Source: Astropecten irregularis (Eukaryota > Echinodermata > Asteroidea > Paxillosida > Astropectinidae). Taken from it: a stretch of 64,000 nt of DNA. Shown one piece after another: positions 22,417 to 31,795 of this stretch. Under the pieces are notes generated by a model. It searched no databases and was not told where the DNA came from. It worked only from the letters and a program-made list of their open reading frames with translations. Where the stretch lies: assembly GCA_963971285.1 (NCBI GenBank), contig OZ020251.1, positions 6,448,001-6,512,000 of the forward strand, written 5' to 3'. Each line of letters starts with the position of its first letter. Position 1 is the stretch's first letter. The translations under genes and the position numbers were made by a program.

Positions 22417-22990
22417 CGATGAGAAGGGCAATTCCACGGTAACGTAAAATAAGTTACCTGTTAAATAACCCTAACCCACCTCCATACCACAGCTAGTTTA
22501 CCACACAACCACACATGCTTTTCTTTCATTTACTATATGTATGCACCTCAGAGTTGTTTGTGTGGTATCCTGCATACCACAATACACCATAGTGTTGTTG
22601 TTTTGTTTTGTTTTTTGGTAATGCATGGTTTATGATCCAATGCGATTATGGAGACTGTGGTAATGTGGTAAGCAGCACTTGCCGTGTGTGGTAGAGGGTT
22701 AGGATTAATTAAAGTTACACAGTAGTTTGTGACATAGGCCTACCGTCCCAAGTAAACACTGTCCACATAACTTTCAGGGTATGAAAATGCATGGTGCTGG
22801 TAGACTGCAGAAACACACCCTTAATTCTTACACACCCTTACCAGAAATCGGGTATAATTTTATCCAGAAGTTAGCCTCAAACAAAGACTAAAACAGTTTT
22901 GATCTCGGCCCGGTAATCATTGTAATTAAAATCAAAACCATTATTTAGCCGAAATTAGGCCTAGACCATTGGGAGGGTAGACTGCCTGGG

Positions 22991-23121
22991 GCCAAGTCTT
23001 TCTTAGTCCGCGCGGTGATTGTCTCTTTTTTTCCCGCAACTCTCGCGAAACCGCGCGATACTCATGGCTACGGCGAGAGTTCAGCTCTCGGCCCGGGACC
23101 GCTCAAAAAGAAAGACTTGGG
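22991..23121. repeat. Hairpin with CCAAGTCTTTCTT ends beside the Polinton
   Basis: CCAAGTCTTTCTT on the left pairs with AAGAAAGACTTGG on the right. The GC-rich centre holds further inverted CTCTCGC/GCGAGAG blocks. It lies 64 bp left of the Polinton terminus. Confidence 0.6.
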
Positions 23122-23185
23122 AAACCTGTTTTCACTTTGTACACGGCCCTACATCCTGCACGTATACACAGGGCTGATTCACGTT

Positions 23186-23412
23186 AGTAGTGTGATATTG
23201 TAGGTTCTATTCCAAATCAAATCCAAATCAAATCCAAATCAGGTTCCAGTTATGTTCTATTCCAAGTCAGTCAGATTTTTAAAATTCAGACTTAAACCCT
23301 TATGACCTCTGTTGACCTTTTGACCTCTGTTGACCTTTTGACCTCTATTCCAATATCTCACACAACACGATCCTTTCTCAAATTTATAAAAATTTTATCT
23401 CTGGAATGGAAT
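23186..23412 (+). repeat. Polinton left terminal inverted repeat
   Basis: 227 bp, starting AGTAGTGTG. It contains three AAATCAAATCC-type subrepeats and three GACCTCTGTTGACCTTTT-type units. Compared with the right TIR I count two substitutions and no indel. Confidence 0.95.
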
Positions 23413-23486
23413 TACAAAAATCGAAAAAAAATGAAAAAATAAAATTATATTATCTTATATTATAATAAGAGAGAGAAAGAGAAAAC

Positions 23487-25305
23487 ATGATGAAAGAAAA
23501 CCTAAAACCAACATATTTTGTAACTCAAAATTTTGAAAAATATAACGCCATCAACAAAAATGAAAATCATTATTACGGATTGTTGGAAAAGAAAAATTTA
23601 ATCATCCATCCAGCCGTTAAAAATACAATAAACGGAGTTGAAAATGCATCATCAACCATCGCTTATAAACACGATAATAACGAATGTAATTTAGTATTTA
23701 TAATGCCACCCAGCTTTTGCCTCGGTATTTATGTCAATTATAAATTTCTTGAAACAAAAGTTTTAGATAATGCAACGGGATATAAAATTTGTTACAGTTG
23801 GAACCAAAATGAGATGACAAAAGATTTTGATGATATAAGATCGCAAGTGATCAAATTTATTAAAAATGAAAAAGAAACTTTACCAAAAATAGCTACTAGC
23901 TTATTTACAAACATGAGTAAAGAATGTGTAAAACCAATTTATCAAGAACTAAACACCACCGACAATTCAACTAAAAGAATGTATATTAAACTTAAAACAT
24001 ACGGAAAAGGAAAATATATCAAACATTCTCCTAAACTAATAAACAAAAATAGAGAAACAATTTTAAACATAAACTAGACATTGTGGTTGTGGGAACAACC
24101 ACTAGGTGTTCGGGGTCTCATTTCGTACAGGAACTGTTATGAGAATGTATGTTGGAACGCATGTATGGCATATTGAAATAGGCCTACACTTAAACTGTTT
24201 GACTGAGCAAATACTGATCATGCTGTGTGCAGTGTATTCCTATTATATGTACACTGACTGATAGCGTATAGAAAATGGTGTCACCTTTAAATATTGTAAA
24301 ATTGCCCGGACGATAACTTCCGGTAAGTTAATCACAAACAACTGAAAATTTGCAAAAATCATTGAATGCATACGATGTAAACAATTTGCAATTTGCACTG
24401 ATGTACGTTATGTTATTACCGAATAAACAGTATTTGAATAATTACATCATGTTTCCTTTAAAAACACATAACTTCTGGTTGAATGACGTCACAGATTTCA
24501 AACTTCACACACATGTCAAGGTGCACTAGTGCTTCACACTCACCAAATTTGGCGAAAATCCGTTGTTTACCTTTGGATTACGTAATCACTGTATATCTTT
24601 AATCCACCGTAGAGGGCGCTATACAGCGTGTATGATGTCATAATTTATATTTTCTGAAAGCTCAAGACCTACTCTATCTTTTACCCAACTAAGTTTTTTG
24701 TGCCAAAATCCTTCCGTTTTTGAGTTATTTTGAGTCAAACCTCAACTTCTGGTAACACCGGAAGTGAAGGTCATTTGTACAAAACACTTACTATGTTAAT
24801 TGTTGAGATTCACGTGTTGAGTAACATATGTCAAAATCAAAATTGTAGGTCATGTGGTTCTCAAGTTACAGAGCACCAAAGTGTTTCCTTAAAACGCGTG
24901 TAATTTGATACCCGATGACGTCATCATGAAGTCAATCTTCTAAATACAACTTGGCATCATGACCGAAGTTCCCACCAAGTTTCAAGTCAATATCTTGTAA
25001 CTATCATCAAGAAGTCTTGCGGACAAGTTTGGGAAGAAGGAAAATAAAAAAAAAGAAGAAAAAAAAACTCGAACAATAACAATAGGTGTTCGGCTTGAAC
25101 CCGAACACCTAATGAATACGTTAATAAACCGTGTAAAATTACTCCGTACGTTTCATGCAAGGATGTATACTGGGGAACTCACGGTAAAACAGATTATTGT
25201 GCTAGTATTAGGTTTGAAGTAGAACAAGCCATTATCGTTTTAAAAGATAATCACCCTATTTATATCGATACAGATTTATCATTTGATATTGAAGACATTA
25301 ACTAA
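23487..25305 (+). pseudogene. Leftmost Polinton gene, split by a 1.03-kb insertion
   Basis: The frame runs 196 codons from 23,487 to a stop at 24,075-24,077, just where foreign sequence begins. After the insert the same AT-rich coding style resumes (about 25,111-25,305) and continues about 64 codons to a TAA. I do not recognise the family with confidence. The hydrophobic-strand/basic pattern (for example LYV/MYIKLKTYGKGK, then RFEVEQAIIVL near the end) is reminiscent of small OB-fold single-strand DNA-binding proteins of large DNA viruses, which would suit an element with its own polymerase. That is a weak guess. It is the only long plus-strand gene in the left third of the element. Confidence 0.55.
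24078..25110. mobile_element. Nested insertion with AGGTGTTCGG-type hairpin end
   Basis: The right end is a hairpin in which AGGTGTTCGG pairs with CCGAACACCT (25,084-25,110). The left side has a hairpin of GTGGTTGT and ACAACCAC (24,083-24,102) followed by AGGTGTTCGGGG, so the two ends share a short inverted motif. No open frame of interest. Base composition differs from the AT-rich Polinton. The class is uncertain: a short-TIR MITE and a Helentron-like non-autonomous element both fit partly. It interrupts the leftmost Polinton gene. Confidence 0.6.
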
Positions 25306-25409
25306 AATAAATAAAAAAATTTTATAAAACTTAAATATTAATAAACCAACAAAAACACCTTGTCTAATTAGATAAGGTGTTTTAATTACGTTATTTTTAA
25401 AAAAAATAA

Positions 25410-26647
25410 CTATTTTAAATGTTTTTGTAAATAAACTAAAATTAACCCCACAATACCGATTAACATAGCCCAAACGTGACCGGCTAAAAATCCCACCCCT
25501 TTACTCAAAAGATTAAACAACCAACTGGCGATACTCCCTAAAAAACCTGGTAAAGCAACTAATAATTTACCTCCAATTTTTTTAAGTAAACTCGCTACAT
25601 TGTTTAAATGCTCTTCCATCCATTCTTTTACACCACCCGATTTTGGTGGTGGCTTTGGATCGGGTGTTGGTGGTTTTGGAGTAACCGCTGTGGCACCCCC
25701 ACCCACAGCCGCAACCACACTACTTATAAGGGTACTTATAGCCAAACTAAAAGCGGCTAAAATACTAACAATCGTCACACCTTGTTCTCTAAACAACGCT
25801 CTAATTTTTTCAATTAAAGTTCTATCGGAATTTAAAATACTTCTTATCGATTCATTTAATTTAGTATTATATTTTTTTAAAGAGTCATCAATATTACTAA
25901 TAGCCGAATTTTCAAAATCTATATTTCCATTAATAGACGTTAAATCATCATTTAATTTTCTCTTTTCTTCATCGGGTAGGGTATTATCTTTAAATTTTTC
26001 TTCAATATCAATACGATCGCTTTTAAATTTATTTAATCTAATTTCATGGTTTTCACGAGCACCATTTAATGTTGCCATTTCTTTAAGATAACCATTAAAC
26101 TCTCTAGATTCTTGTTCAAATTCTGCGCTTATAAGAATCTCATTGACTCTAGCGATGCGCTCTTCTTTGGTTAGATTTTTATCTAACAGCTCTTTTCTAA
26201 AGACGCGCTTACGTCTTTACTTACTTTTCTATTATAATCGCTAATCCCAAGCCCCTTTCTAATGAATTCTACGCCATATTTATTTTGAATAGTTTTTAAA
26301 TTTAAAAACCTACTTGAATCATTTTTATACGTTAATTCAACATAATTGCTACCATATTTACATAAAAGGCGATCTTTATCTAAGATAAAATCACCTGGGT
26401 TTTTAAAGCCAGGGGTATATCCACTTTCTTCTTTTATAAATTTATAAAAGTCATCAACTTTTAATTCTTGACGTTGTTGAGTAATATCAAGGTTGGTTAA
26501 GCTTGTTTCTTGTTGATTTGTCTCATCGTAGGTAAGACCCCAACTCATATCTTGTTGTTGATTTTCAAAATCTTCACCTGGTTCAGGCTCGTAATCATCA
26601 GGTGGATCAAAACCTTCCATCTGAATGTCTTCTCCTCCTTCAGCCAT
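25410..26647 (-). pseudogene. Polinton membrane/structural protein candidate, frameshifted
   Basis: Two overlapping frames probably form one gene of about 410 residues. The first (26,647-26,183, 154 codons) begins with an acidic leader (MAEGGEDIQMEGFDPP). The second frame is open from about 26,220 to 25,410. The switch falls near 26,185-26,215. The second part has a charged coiled-coil-like region, a hydrophobic segment (GVTIVSILAAFSLAISTLIS), a Pro-rich linker (TPKPPTPDPKPPPK) and two further hydrophobic stretches ending at LVYLQKHLK. I know no function. No slippery heptamer is visible at the switch, so mutation is likelier than programmed frameshifting. It is the last gene of the minus-strand cluster. 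Confidence 0.5.
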
Positions 26648-26670
26648 TTTTATTATTATACATTATTTTA

Positions 26671-26910
26671 TTAAACTGTAGAATTAGTAATTATATTTGG
26701 TGGCAGTATACCCTGTGATACTAAAAATGATTGCGTGGCTATAGCGCCACCAACGGTTACCGAAATTTTTGCGGTATCTTCAATATGTAACTTATCTAAA
26801 TTAGCCGGTTTTATTTTTAAAAGCTTTTTACCTAACATCGTATAACCCACCGTTAACAAACTCAAAACAGCACCGTGATAAAGATTATTAGCGATCGTTT
26901 TTGTATCAAT
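26671..26910 (-). CDS. Small hydrophobic Polinton protein, start codon apparently lost
   Basis: An open frame of 79 codons runs from 26,910 to 26,671, but codon 1 reads ATT and the first in-frame ATG is inside, at about 26,838 (MLGKKLLKIKPANLDKL). Sequence around ATT (26,908-26,910) is AT-rich and typical of the start context of neighbouring genes, so an ATG-to-ATT change is plausible. The protein has an N-terminal hydrophobic stretch (LYHGAVLSLLTVGYTMLG) and a second near the C-terminus. Function unknown. It is packed between two other minus-strand genes. Confidence 0.45.
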   Translation of the reverse strand: MDTKTIANNLYHGAVLSLLTVGYTMLGKKLLKIKPANLDKLHIEDTAKISVTVGGAIATQSFLVSQGILPPNIITNSTV

Positions 26911-26958
26911 TTTTAATTAACCAAAAAAAATTATTTTTATTTTATTTATTATTTTTTT

Positions 26959-27822
26959 TTATTCCATATCTTCCGGTGTAACTACTGAATCAGTTTTTTG
27001 TTTTTTATTTTCTAAAATTATTGGGGCGGTGGTTATTTTTGTTTTACGTTTATAGTAATAAGCCCCAGCAGTAACCACAAACGCTATTATGCCTAGACCT
27101 AACAGGTTTTTGTTATTAAATCGCTCACATTGTTGCGGCTCTGGTTCGATTTCAGTATTTTGCAGTTTAAGTACTTGTTCATTCATTTTTTTATTTCTTG
27201 CCGCTAATTTTTTACCTTGTTCAACTCTTTTTGGATTTTTAATTTTAGTTTTCGTTTTGGTTATTGTTGTCGTCGTCGGCTCGCTCGCCATTAGTCCATC
27301 GGGGGATTTTTTACTGGGTTTTGATCTACCGTGTTCTCCATTTATGATAATAGGATTTAAATTATTTTTAAAAGTTAAATGTTTACTCGTTATCAATGTC
27401 ATCATTAAGGGTGATAAAAATCCATAGTTGTAATAAATTTCGCAAAGTACGTTACGTAGACCTACAGAAATAAATGGGTCATCTTCAAGATCGCTAGTAA
27501 GATCATCTTCCGAATCTAATTCTAATTGATAGCCATCTGGCAAAGCTTGCGACACGATCGGTAGGCTAACACCCAACGCTTTAGAATATAATTTAAATAC
27601 GCAAGAACCCATACTTTTTATCATTTCTTTACTAAGTTTAGCTTCTAGTTTTTCTTTATCGAGTTTTTCGATCTCATCGCCTGAATATTCTTTACCTAAA
27701 TAATTTTTGCTTTCACCGCTCGAGACAATCGCTAAAAATCTATTTTTATGAAGAGCGTCAGATTTTGTCTCTGACGAGCTTGATGTTGTTGCTAAGTCGT
27801 TTAATTTCACAATGCCACTCAT
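26959..27822 (-). CDS. Polinton protein with C-terminal membrane anchor (287 aa), unknown role
   Basis: An intact frame from ATG (MSGIVKLNDLATTSSS) to TAA. The middle is acidic (LDSEDDLTSDLEDDPF). It is followed by a Thr/Lys-rich low-complexity section (TTTTITKTKTKIKNPKR), a predicted single membrane span (LLGLGIIAFVVTAGAYYY, about residues 242-259) and a short basic tail. I do not recognise the family. Its place downstream of the capsid and ATPase genes on the same strand suggests a virion or membrane role. The 22-bp iteron-like array lies just upstream of its start, 27,961-28,114, so that array may sit in its promoter region. Confidence 0.6.
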   Translation of the reverse strand: MSGIVKLNDLATTSSSSETKSDALHKNRFLAIVSSGESKNYLGKEYSGDEIEKLDKEKLEAKLSKEMIKSMGSCVFKLYSKALGVSLPIVSQALPDGYQLELDSEDDLTSDLEDDPFISVGLRNVLCEIYYNYGFLSPLMMTLITSKHLTFKNNLNPIIINGEHGRSKPSKKSPDGLMASEPTTTTITKTKTKIKNPKRVEQGKKLAARNKKMNEQVLKLQNTEIEPEPQQCERFNNKNLLGLGIIAFVVTAGAYYYKRKTKITTAPIILENKKQKTDSVVTPEDME

Positions 27823-27960
27823 TTATAATAACAAAATATTTTTTTAAGCAAGTTCTAATCGTTAAATAATCATAAGTAAAAAAACATAATATGATCGTTA
27901 AAATAGTTTTATTGAAAATATCCAGAATTTCAATCATTTATAATAAAACAAATTTTTTTG

Positions 27961-28114
27961 GCTAGCTATACAACAAATTACAGCTAGCTAAACAACAAAT
28001 AACAGCTAGCTAAACAACAAATTACAGCTAGCTATACAACAAATTACAGCTAGCTCGTCAACAAATTACAGCTAGCTAGTCAACAAATTACAGCTAGCTA
28101 TACAACAAAATACA
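27961..28114. repeat. Iteron-like array: seven 22-bp repeats
   Basis: GCTAGCT recurs at exactly 22-bp intervals (27,961; 27,983; 28,005; 28,027; 28,049; 28,071; 28,093), each followed by a variable base or two and ACAACAAATTACA. Degenerate units continue to about 28,141. Each unit carries the palindrome AGCTAGCT. The constant phase of about two helical turns resembles binding-site arrays at replication origins or promoters. It lies between two minus-strand Polinton genes. Confidence 0.85.
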
Positions 28115-28154
28115 GCAAAATATCAACAAAATACAGCTAGTTATAACAAAATTA

Positions 28155-28415
28155 TTAAATATTTTTAAATCCATTATTTAACATTTTTTCCCAATCATCA
28201 TACATACGATTATCGATATACCATTTTAATAAAATTTCAAAAAAATGATCTAAAGTTTTAGAATATACTTTTTCAAAATCATCGATGTATTCGAGATCAT
28301 AACCAACGTTTTTCGCGAAAAGTTTCCATTTTTTATTTTGTAAACGTTCAGACAATAATAACAACTTTGGTATAACTTGGATAACGTCTGGGTATTTTAT
28401 AACCTCCCTATTCAT
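28155..28415 (-). CDS. Small Polinton protein resembling a death domain (86 aa)
   Basis: Intact, from ATG to TAA, filling the space between the ATPase and the iteron array. The pattern fits the death-domain fold. An N-terminal helix IPKLLLLSERL is followed by W30 in WKLFAKNVGY (the W-x2-L/F-A-x2-hydrophobic-G signature, residues 30-39), then I44 in EYIDDFEKVY, FFEILLKWY (58-66; the conserved LL-x-W helix) and a last helix DDWEKMLNNGF. The spacing matches death domains of the RIPK1/FADD type in animals. The protein is almost only that domain, as in viral adaptors that compete for death-fold partners. An effect on host cell death or innate signalling is inference. It is transcribed with the capsid/ATPase cluster. 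Composition is like its Polinton neighbours. Confidence 0.55.
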   Translation of the reverse strand: MNREVIKYPDVIQVIPKLLLLSERLQNKKWKLFAKNVGYDLEYIDDFEKVYSKTLDHFFEILLKWYIDNRMYDDWEKMLNNGFKNI

Positions 28416-28428
28416 TTAAAATAAAAAA

Positions 28429-29039
28429 TTATAATAATTTCCACCAAATAGGTGGATCTGTTTTTATAATCAATTTACTATACGGTACATCTTTGAAATG
28501 ATTTTTAATGTTAACGATCTTTTCTTCAGGAACCCCATCATTTTCATCTAAACACTGATCACAGCTCTTTTTATCTTTACAATAAAATAACGCGACGAAT
28601 TGAGTTTGTTCGCGGTAATCTTTCAAAACGTTGTTATATTTTTCGTTAATAACCAACAACTATGATTATCGTGCCGACCGGAATACGCGAGTTTTGTTAA
28701 CGCACACTCTTCTTTTCGATATTTTATTTCTTGCAAAGCGCTACAATCGTCTATAATAAATAAAACGCTCAAACCTTTAAATTCTTTTCGATAAAAACTC
28801 AAGGCCTGATTGAGAGTCATATTTTCGATATCAATGTCGCATAAAAAAACATTTTCATCTTTCCACAAACAAGATCTATCTAGATACGTTTTATTATTAC
28901 TTAAAGTGGGGCAAATAATGACTATTTTTTCAAAGTTGTTTTTATACTCGTTTTCTAACAAGTCTAAGATAAAACGAGTTTTACCGCAATTTGTTCTTCC
29001 GCAAATCAAAGCGCAGTGAGGATTTTTAGGTAACTCCAT
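28429..29039 (-). pseudogene. Polinton packaging ATPase (A32/FtsK-HerA type), one frameshift
   Basis: The first frame (29,039-28,623) starts MELPKNPHCALICGRTNCGK. It has the Walker A loop GRTNCGKT (about residues 14-21) and a Walker B strand LFIIDDC (about residue 95), followed by a conserved SGRHDNHS region (sensor-like). Then it runs off in a short wrong frame. The second frame (28,659-28,429) carries the conserved C-terminal part (KYNNVLKDYREQTQF, LFYCKDK). The break is about 28,640-28,660, next to an A-run. Total would be about 205 residues, the usual size for Polinton ATPases. The enzyme is expected to power genome packaging into capsids. It lies between the capsid gene and the death-domain-like gene, all on the minus strand. 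Confidence 0.8.
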
Positions 29040-29072
29040 ATTTTAAATAAACTATTTTAATATTGTACTCTA

Positions 29073-30306
29073 CTAAAATTTCCATTTTCGATATTGAGTT
29101 GCGCATCCATCACTATAAACACGTAGCAATTTAGTTTCAGCCGTCTTTTTAATGTTTATTAGAATTCCACCACCTTGTCCTATCTTTCTACCTGAACCGT
29201 GGCTCTTATTATCTTCATCGCTTCTCATGTCTAACCATAAACCGTATTTATTTTTTAAATATTCACCGAGCGTCATAGAATATAAACCTAAATCTTTAGC
29301 GACCCCCGCACCAAATTCTGTGTTTGAGTCTCCAAAAAACATTTTAATTTCATCCCAATGTTCGTTAGAATTTAACCCACCATCAAACAACTGACTAGGT
29401 TTACCTTCAATAGTAACCGTTGTATTCTTGATTTTTGGGTTATAAAACGAGTTTGGATCGCTGTTAGCTTCTTTAAACAAAAGTAAAACTCCTTTTAAAC
29501 TCTTAATATTTTGAGATATTTTAATGCTCCAAGCCACGTCGGATTTATCAAAATGTATAAAGTCGCTTCTTTGTATCCTTTGGTAATCCAATTGCGTCCT
29601 TCCTTCAATTTTTCTTTTAATCATATCGGCGAGTTGTTTATTTTCTAGAGTTTTATAATGGGTTAAACCGGAAATTTTATATTTAGCGTTTACATCGCTT
29701 GAATTTACTACCGATTGACTATCGTTAAATTTAAATTCAAAAGTAAGTTGATTATTTAACCCCGATGGATAAAACGGATAATGTTCCGTTAACATTTCAA
29801 AATCTAGAGGAATACAATATTTATTTGAATAAGCATCCGCTATCGCTTTATCTTTTCCACCATTACTACCCGCATTACCATCCGCCGCGCCTATTCTTAA
29901 TTTAGTCACGTTTGCAAGTTCTAACCCTTGATCTTGTTTTTCTATAAACCGAGGTCTCCATGTATCTTTAAAATTATAATAGACATCCGCATCGTCTAAT
30001 ATAAAAAATATCGTTACCCCCTAATTTTATTTTTACTTGTTTGACTAAATTTCTGGCCAAATTTGGATATAAGGTTCTATTTTCATCGTCTTCCGATTCT
30101 AGCTCTATATCAAACTCTAATTTCGTTGAACCAGGAATTATAACATCATCGGAAGCTAAACTCGGAAATTTAACGATTAATATACCACCGGGTTTAACTT
30201 CTCTCGGAACCATATCTAACCTTATCGATTTTCGATTTCCTTTCAAAGCCATAGATTTTTTTAAACTCCTGTTTGGGTTTACTTTACTTCCGTACGTTTG
30301 CGCCAT
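29073..30306 (-). pseudogene. Polinton major-capsid-like protein, one frameshift
   Basis: The first frame (30,306-29,974, 110 codons) begins MAQTYGSKVNPNRSL and holds the FPSLASDDVIIPGSTKLEFD and NLARNLVKQVKIKLGG blocks. The second frame continues from about 30,005 (DADVYYNFKDTWRPRF) through YCIPLDFEMLTEHYPFYPSG and QLTFEFKFNDSQ to the end at 29,073 (QYRKWKF). These blocks are typical of the most conserved Polinton virion protein, which is modelled as the double jelly-roll major capsid protein. Combined length is about 410 residues. The break is at about 29,995-30,015, at a run of six T (sense strand). It heads the minus-strand cluster; its upstream region is shared with the divergent 143-aa gene (44 bp between start codons). 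Confidence 0.65.
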
Positions 30307-30350
30307 TTTATTAAAAAAAAAAAAAAATAAAAATAAATTATTAATAAAAA

Positions 30351-30782
30351 ATGGCTTCGATTGCGATGATGGGTGATGGTGCTGTAGTAAATGCCTTAGC
30401 GTTTACAGGTTCAAACTTTTTATTTTGTAGTATAAATCAGGGTAATGCGGAACGAGAACGAAAACGTCACGATCTCGCGTTAGAAGAATTATCTAGGGCA
30501 AAAATAGAATACGAAAAAAACAGAACAGCTTTATTAGATTACCTAAACGAAAGAATTATAAAAGAAACGATGGCTAAACTTAGTACTTTTATATATATTA
30601 ACCAAGCGTTAATCGAATATAAAGAAGTGACCGGTAATGATTTAGAAATCCCTGAAGATTTCAGACACGAACCAAAATTGAGTGACTTTTACTCACCGAG
30701 TGAAGAACAAAAAGACGCCGAGATTATTTTTATAATAGGTGGCACGGCGATCATAGGTTATTTAGTCTATAAATATATTTAA
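30351..30782 (+). CDS. Conserved Polinton coiled-coil protein with two hydrophobic ends (143 aa)
   Basis: Intact. It begins MASIAMMGDGAVVNALAFTG, a hydrophobic N-terminus, followed by a charged coiled-coil-like stretch (about residues 32-70, RERKRHDLALEELSRAK), a LSDFYSPSEEQKDAE segment and a C-terminal membrane-like helix (IIFIIGGTAIIGYLVYKYI). I recognise this type as recurrent in invertebrate Polintons, but its function is unknown. It is divergent from the capsid gene and lies 15 bp upstream of integrase. Confidence 0.65.
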   Translation: MASIAMMGDGAVVNALAFTGSNFLFCSINQGNAERERKRHDLALEELSRAKIEYEKNRTALLDYLNERIIKETMAKLSTFIYINQALIEYKEVTGNDLEIPEDFRHEPKLSDFYSPSEEQKDAEIIFIIGGTAIIGYLVYKYI

Positions 30783-30797
30783 TTCTTCTAATATAAA

Positions 30798-31793
30798 ATG
30801 GAGGAAAAGTTTAAAAAGATTTATTACAGCCCTGAAGGATACTGGAAGGGTGAAGGAGCCGTTATAAAACTTACCAATAAAACCGGCGCGCCTAAAAAGA
30901 TAGTTCGAAATTGGTTGAGAAAACAAGCCATTTGGCAAATCTATCTTCCACCACCCACGTATATACCGAGACCCACGAGTTTAAATAAATCTATAGGTCA
31001 TCCGAATGAAATGCATCAAGCGGACTTGTTATATTTACCACACGATACGGTTAAAAGAAAAACTTATAAATACGCGTTAACGATCGTAGACGTAGCCACG
31101 AGATATAAGGAAGCCGAACCCTTAATTAATAAAACCAGCGGTCAAGTCACTGAAGCGATTAAAAGGATTTATCGTAGATCTGCTTTAAGTTGGCCAAAGA
31201 TTTTAAAGATTGACCCCGGTAAAGAGTTTATGGGTGAATTTAATACGTTGATGAAAGAGAAAAAAGTACAAGTTCAAAGAGGAGGAGTGGGTCTTCACAG
31301 AGCGCAAGGCATAGTCGAAAGATTTAATCGGATTTTAGCCGAAAGACTTTTTGGTCATCAATACGCGCAAGAATTATTAAACCCCACCGAACGGTCTAGA
31401 CTTTGGGTCGAGAGATTACCTCAAGTGATTAAAGCGTTAAACAACGAAAAAACTAGATTAATTTCTACCGTTAAAGATGAGCCACTAACTCCCAACAAAG
31501 CGATGCAGTTATTATATATTAAACAGTTACGTTCTACCCCGCCACAAAAAGAAAAACAATTAAACGTGAATAGCGTCGTAAGATATTTATATCAACCAGG
31601 GGAACTCGAAAAAGATTCTAGGAAAAGAGCGACGGATCCCATATGGAGCGTGGATACGTATCGGTTAGATAAAATTACCACCGACCCCAATCAACCAACT
31701 TTATATTATTTTAAAGACGGACCAAAACGATCATTTGTACGCCAAGAACTCATGGTTATATCCGATGAGGTGGATTTTGGTCCTAATGAATAA
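30798..31793 (+). CDS. Polinton integrase (retroviral-type, rve/DDE), intact
   Basis: 331 codons without lesion. The rve core has all three acidic residues: D76 in MHQADLLYLP, D139 in ILKIDPGKEF and E174 in QGIVERFNR (D to E spacing 35). A C-terminal module of about residues 285-325 (DPIWSVDTYRL...YYFKDG...SFVRQELMVI) looks like the chromodomain/SH3-like end of Polinton c-integrases. The N-terminal ~60 residues hold the GAPKKIVRNWLRKQ helix-turn-helix-like part. The enzyme would cut and join element ends, producing the target duplication. It follows the 143-aa gene directly and may be co-transcribed. Intactness contrasts with neighbouring structural genes. Confidence 0.92.
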   Translation: MEEKFKKIYYSPEGYWKGEGAVIKLTNKTGAPKKIVRNWLRKQAIWQIYLPPPTYIPRPTSLNKSIGHPNEMHQADLLYLPHDTVKRKTYKYALTIVDVATRYKEAEPLINKTSGQVTEAIKRIYRRSALSWPKILKIDPGKEFMGEFNTLMKEKKVQVQRGGVGLHRAQGIVERFNRILAERLFGHQYAQELLNPTERSRLWVERLPQVIKALNNEKTRLISTVKDEPLTPNKAMQLLYIKQLRSTPPQKEKQLNVNSVVRYLYQPGELEKDSRKRATDPIWSVDTYRLDKITTDPNQPTLYYFKDGPKRSFVRQELMVISDEVDFGPNE

Positions 31794-31795
31794 TA

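Larger units (their letters stand above)
18036..23185. other. ILRUN 3' flank; gene-free, MITE-rich intergenic DNA
   Basis: No gene was recognised. The start should be the ILRUN 3' UTR. Identifiable contents are the TACCACA-rich dispersed repeat (18.25-18.42 and 22.48-22.70 kb), four MITE-like elements listed separately, a (AT)n stretch near 20,390-20,410, and an inverted pair built on GGTCTGACATGGGGACTGGG near 21,520-21,600. The remainder is AT-rich unique-looking sequence. Confidence 0.6.

Noticed and set aside
24078..25110. Classical Helitron
   Set aside because: The right hairpin followed by CTAA is suggestive, but there is no 5'-TC at the left border and no A/T insertion site could be shown.
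25600..26091. Plus-strand 163-codon frame opposite the frameshifted Polinton gene
   Set aside because: Low-complexity complement of the minus-strand gene, with no start context or similarity to Polinton proteins.
26183..26220. Programmed ribosomal frameshift in the 410-residue Polinton gene
   Set aside because: No X-XXY-YYZ slippery heptamer or following stem is visible, and several other genes of this copy carry ordinary frameshift mutations.
27961..28141. CRISPR-like array of short repeats
   Set aside because: The 22-bp units have no unique spacers and lie in an animal transposon; no cas genes occur.
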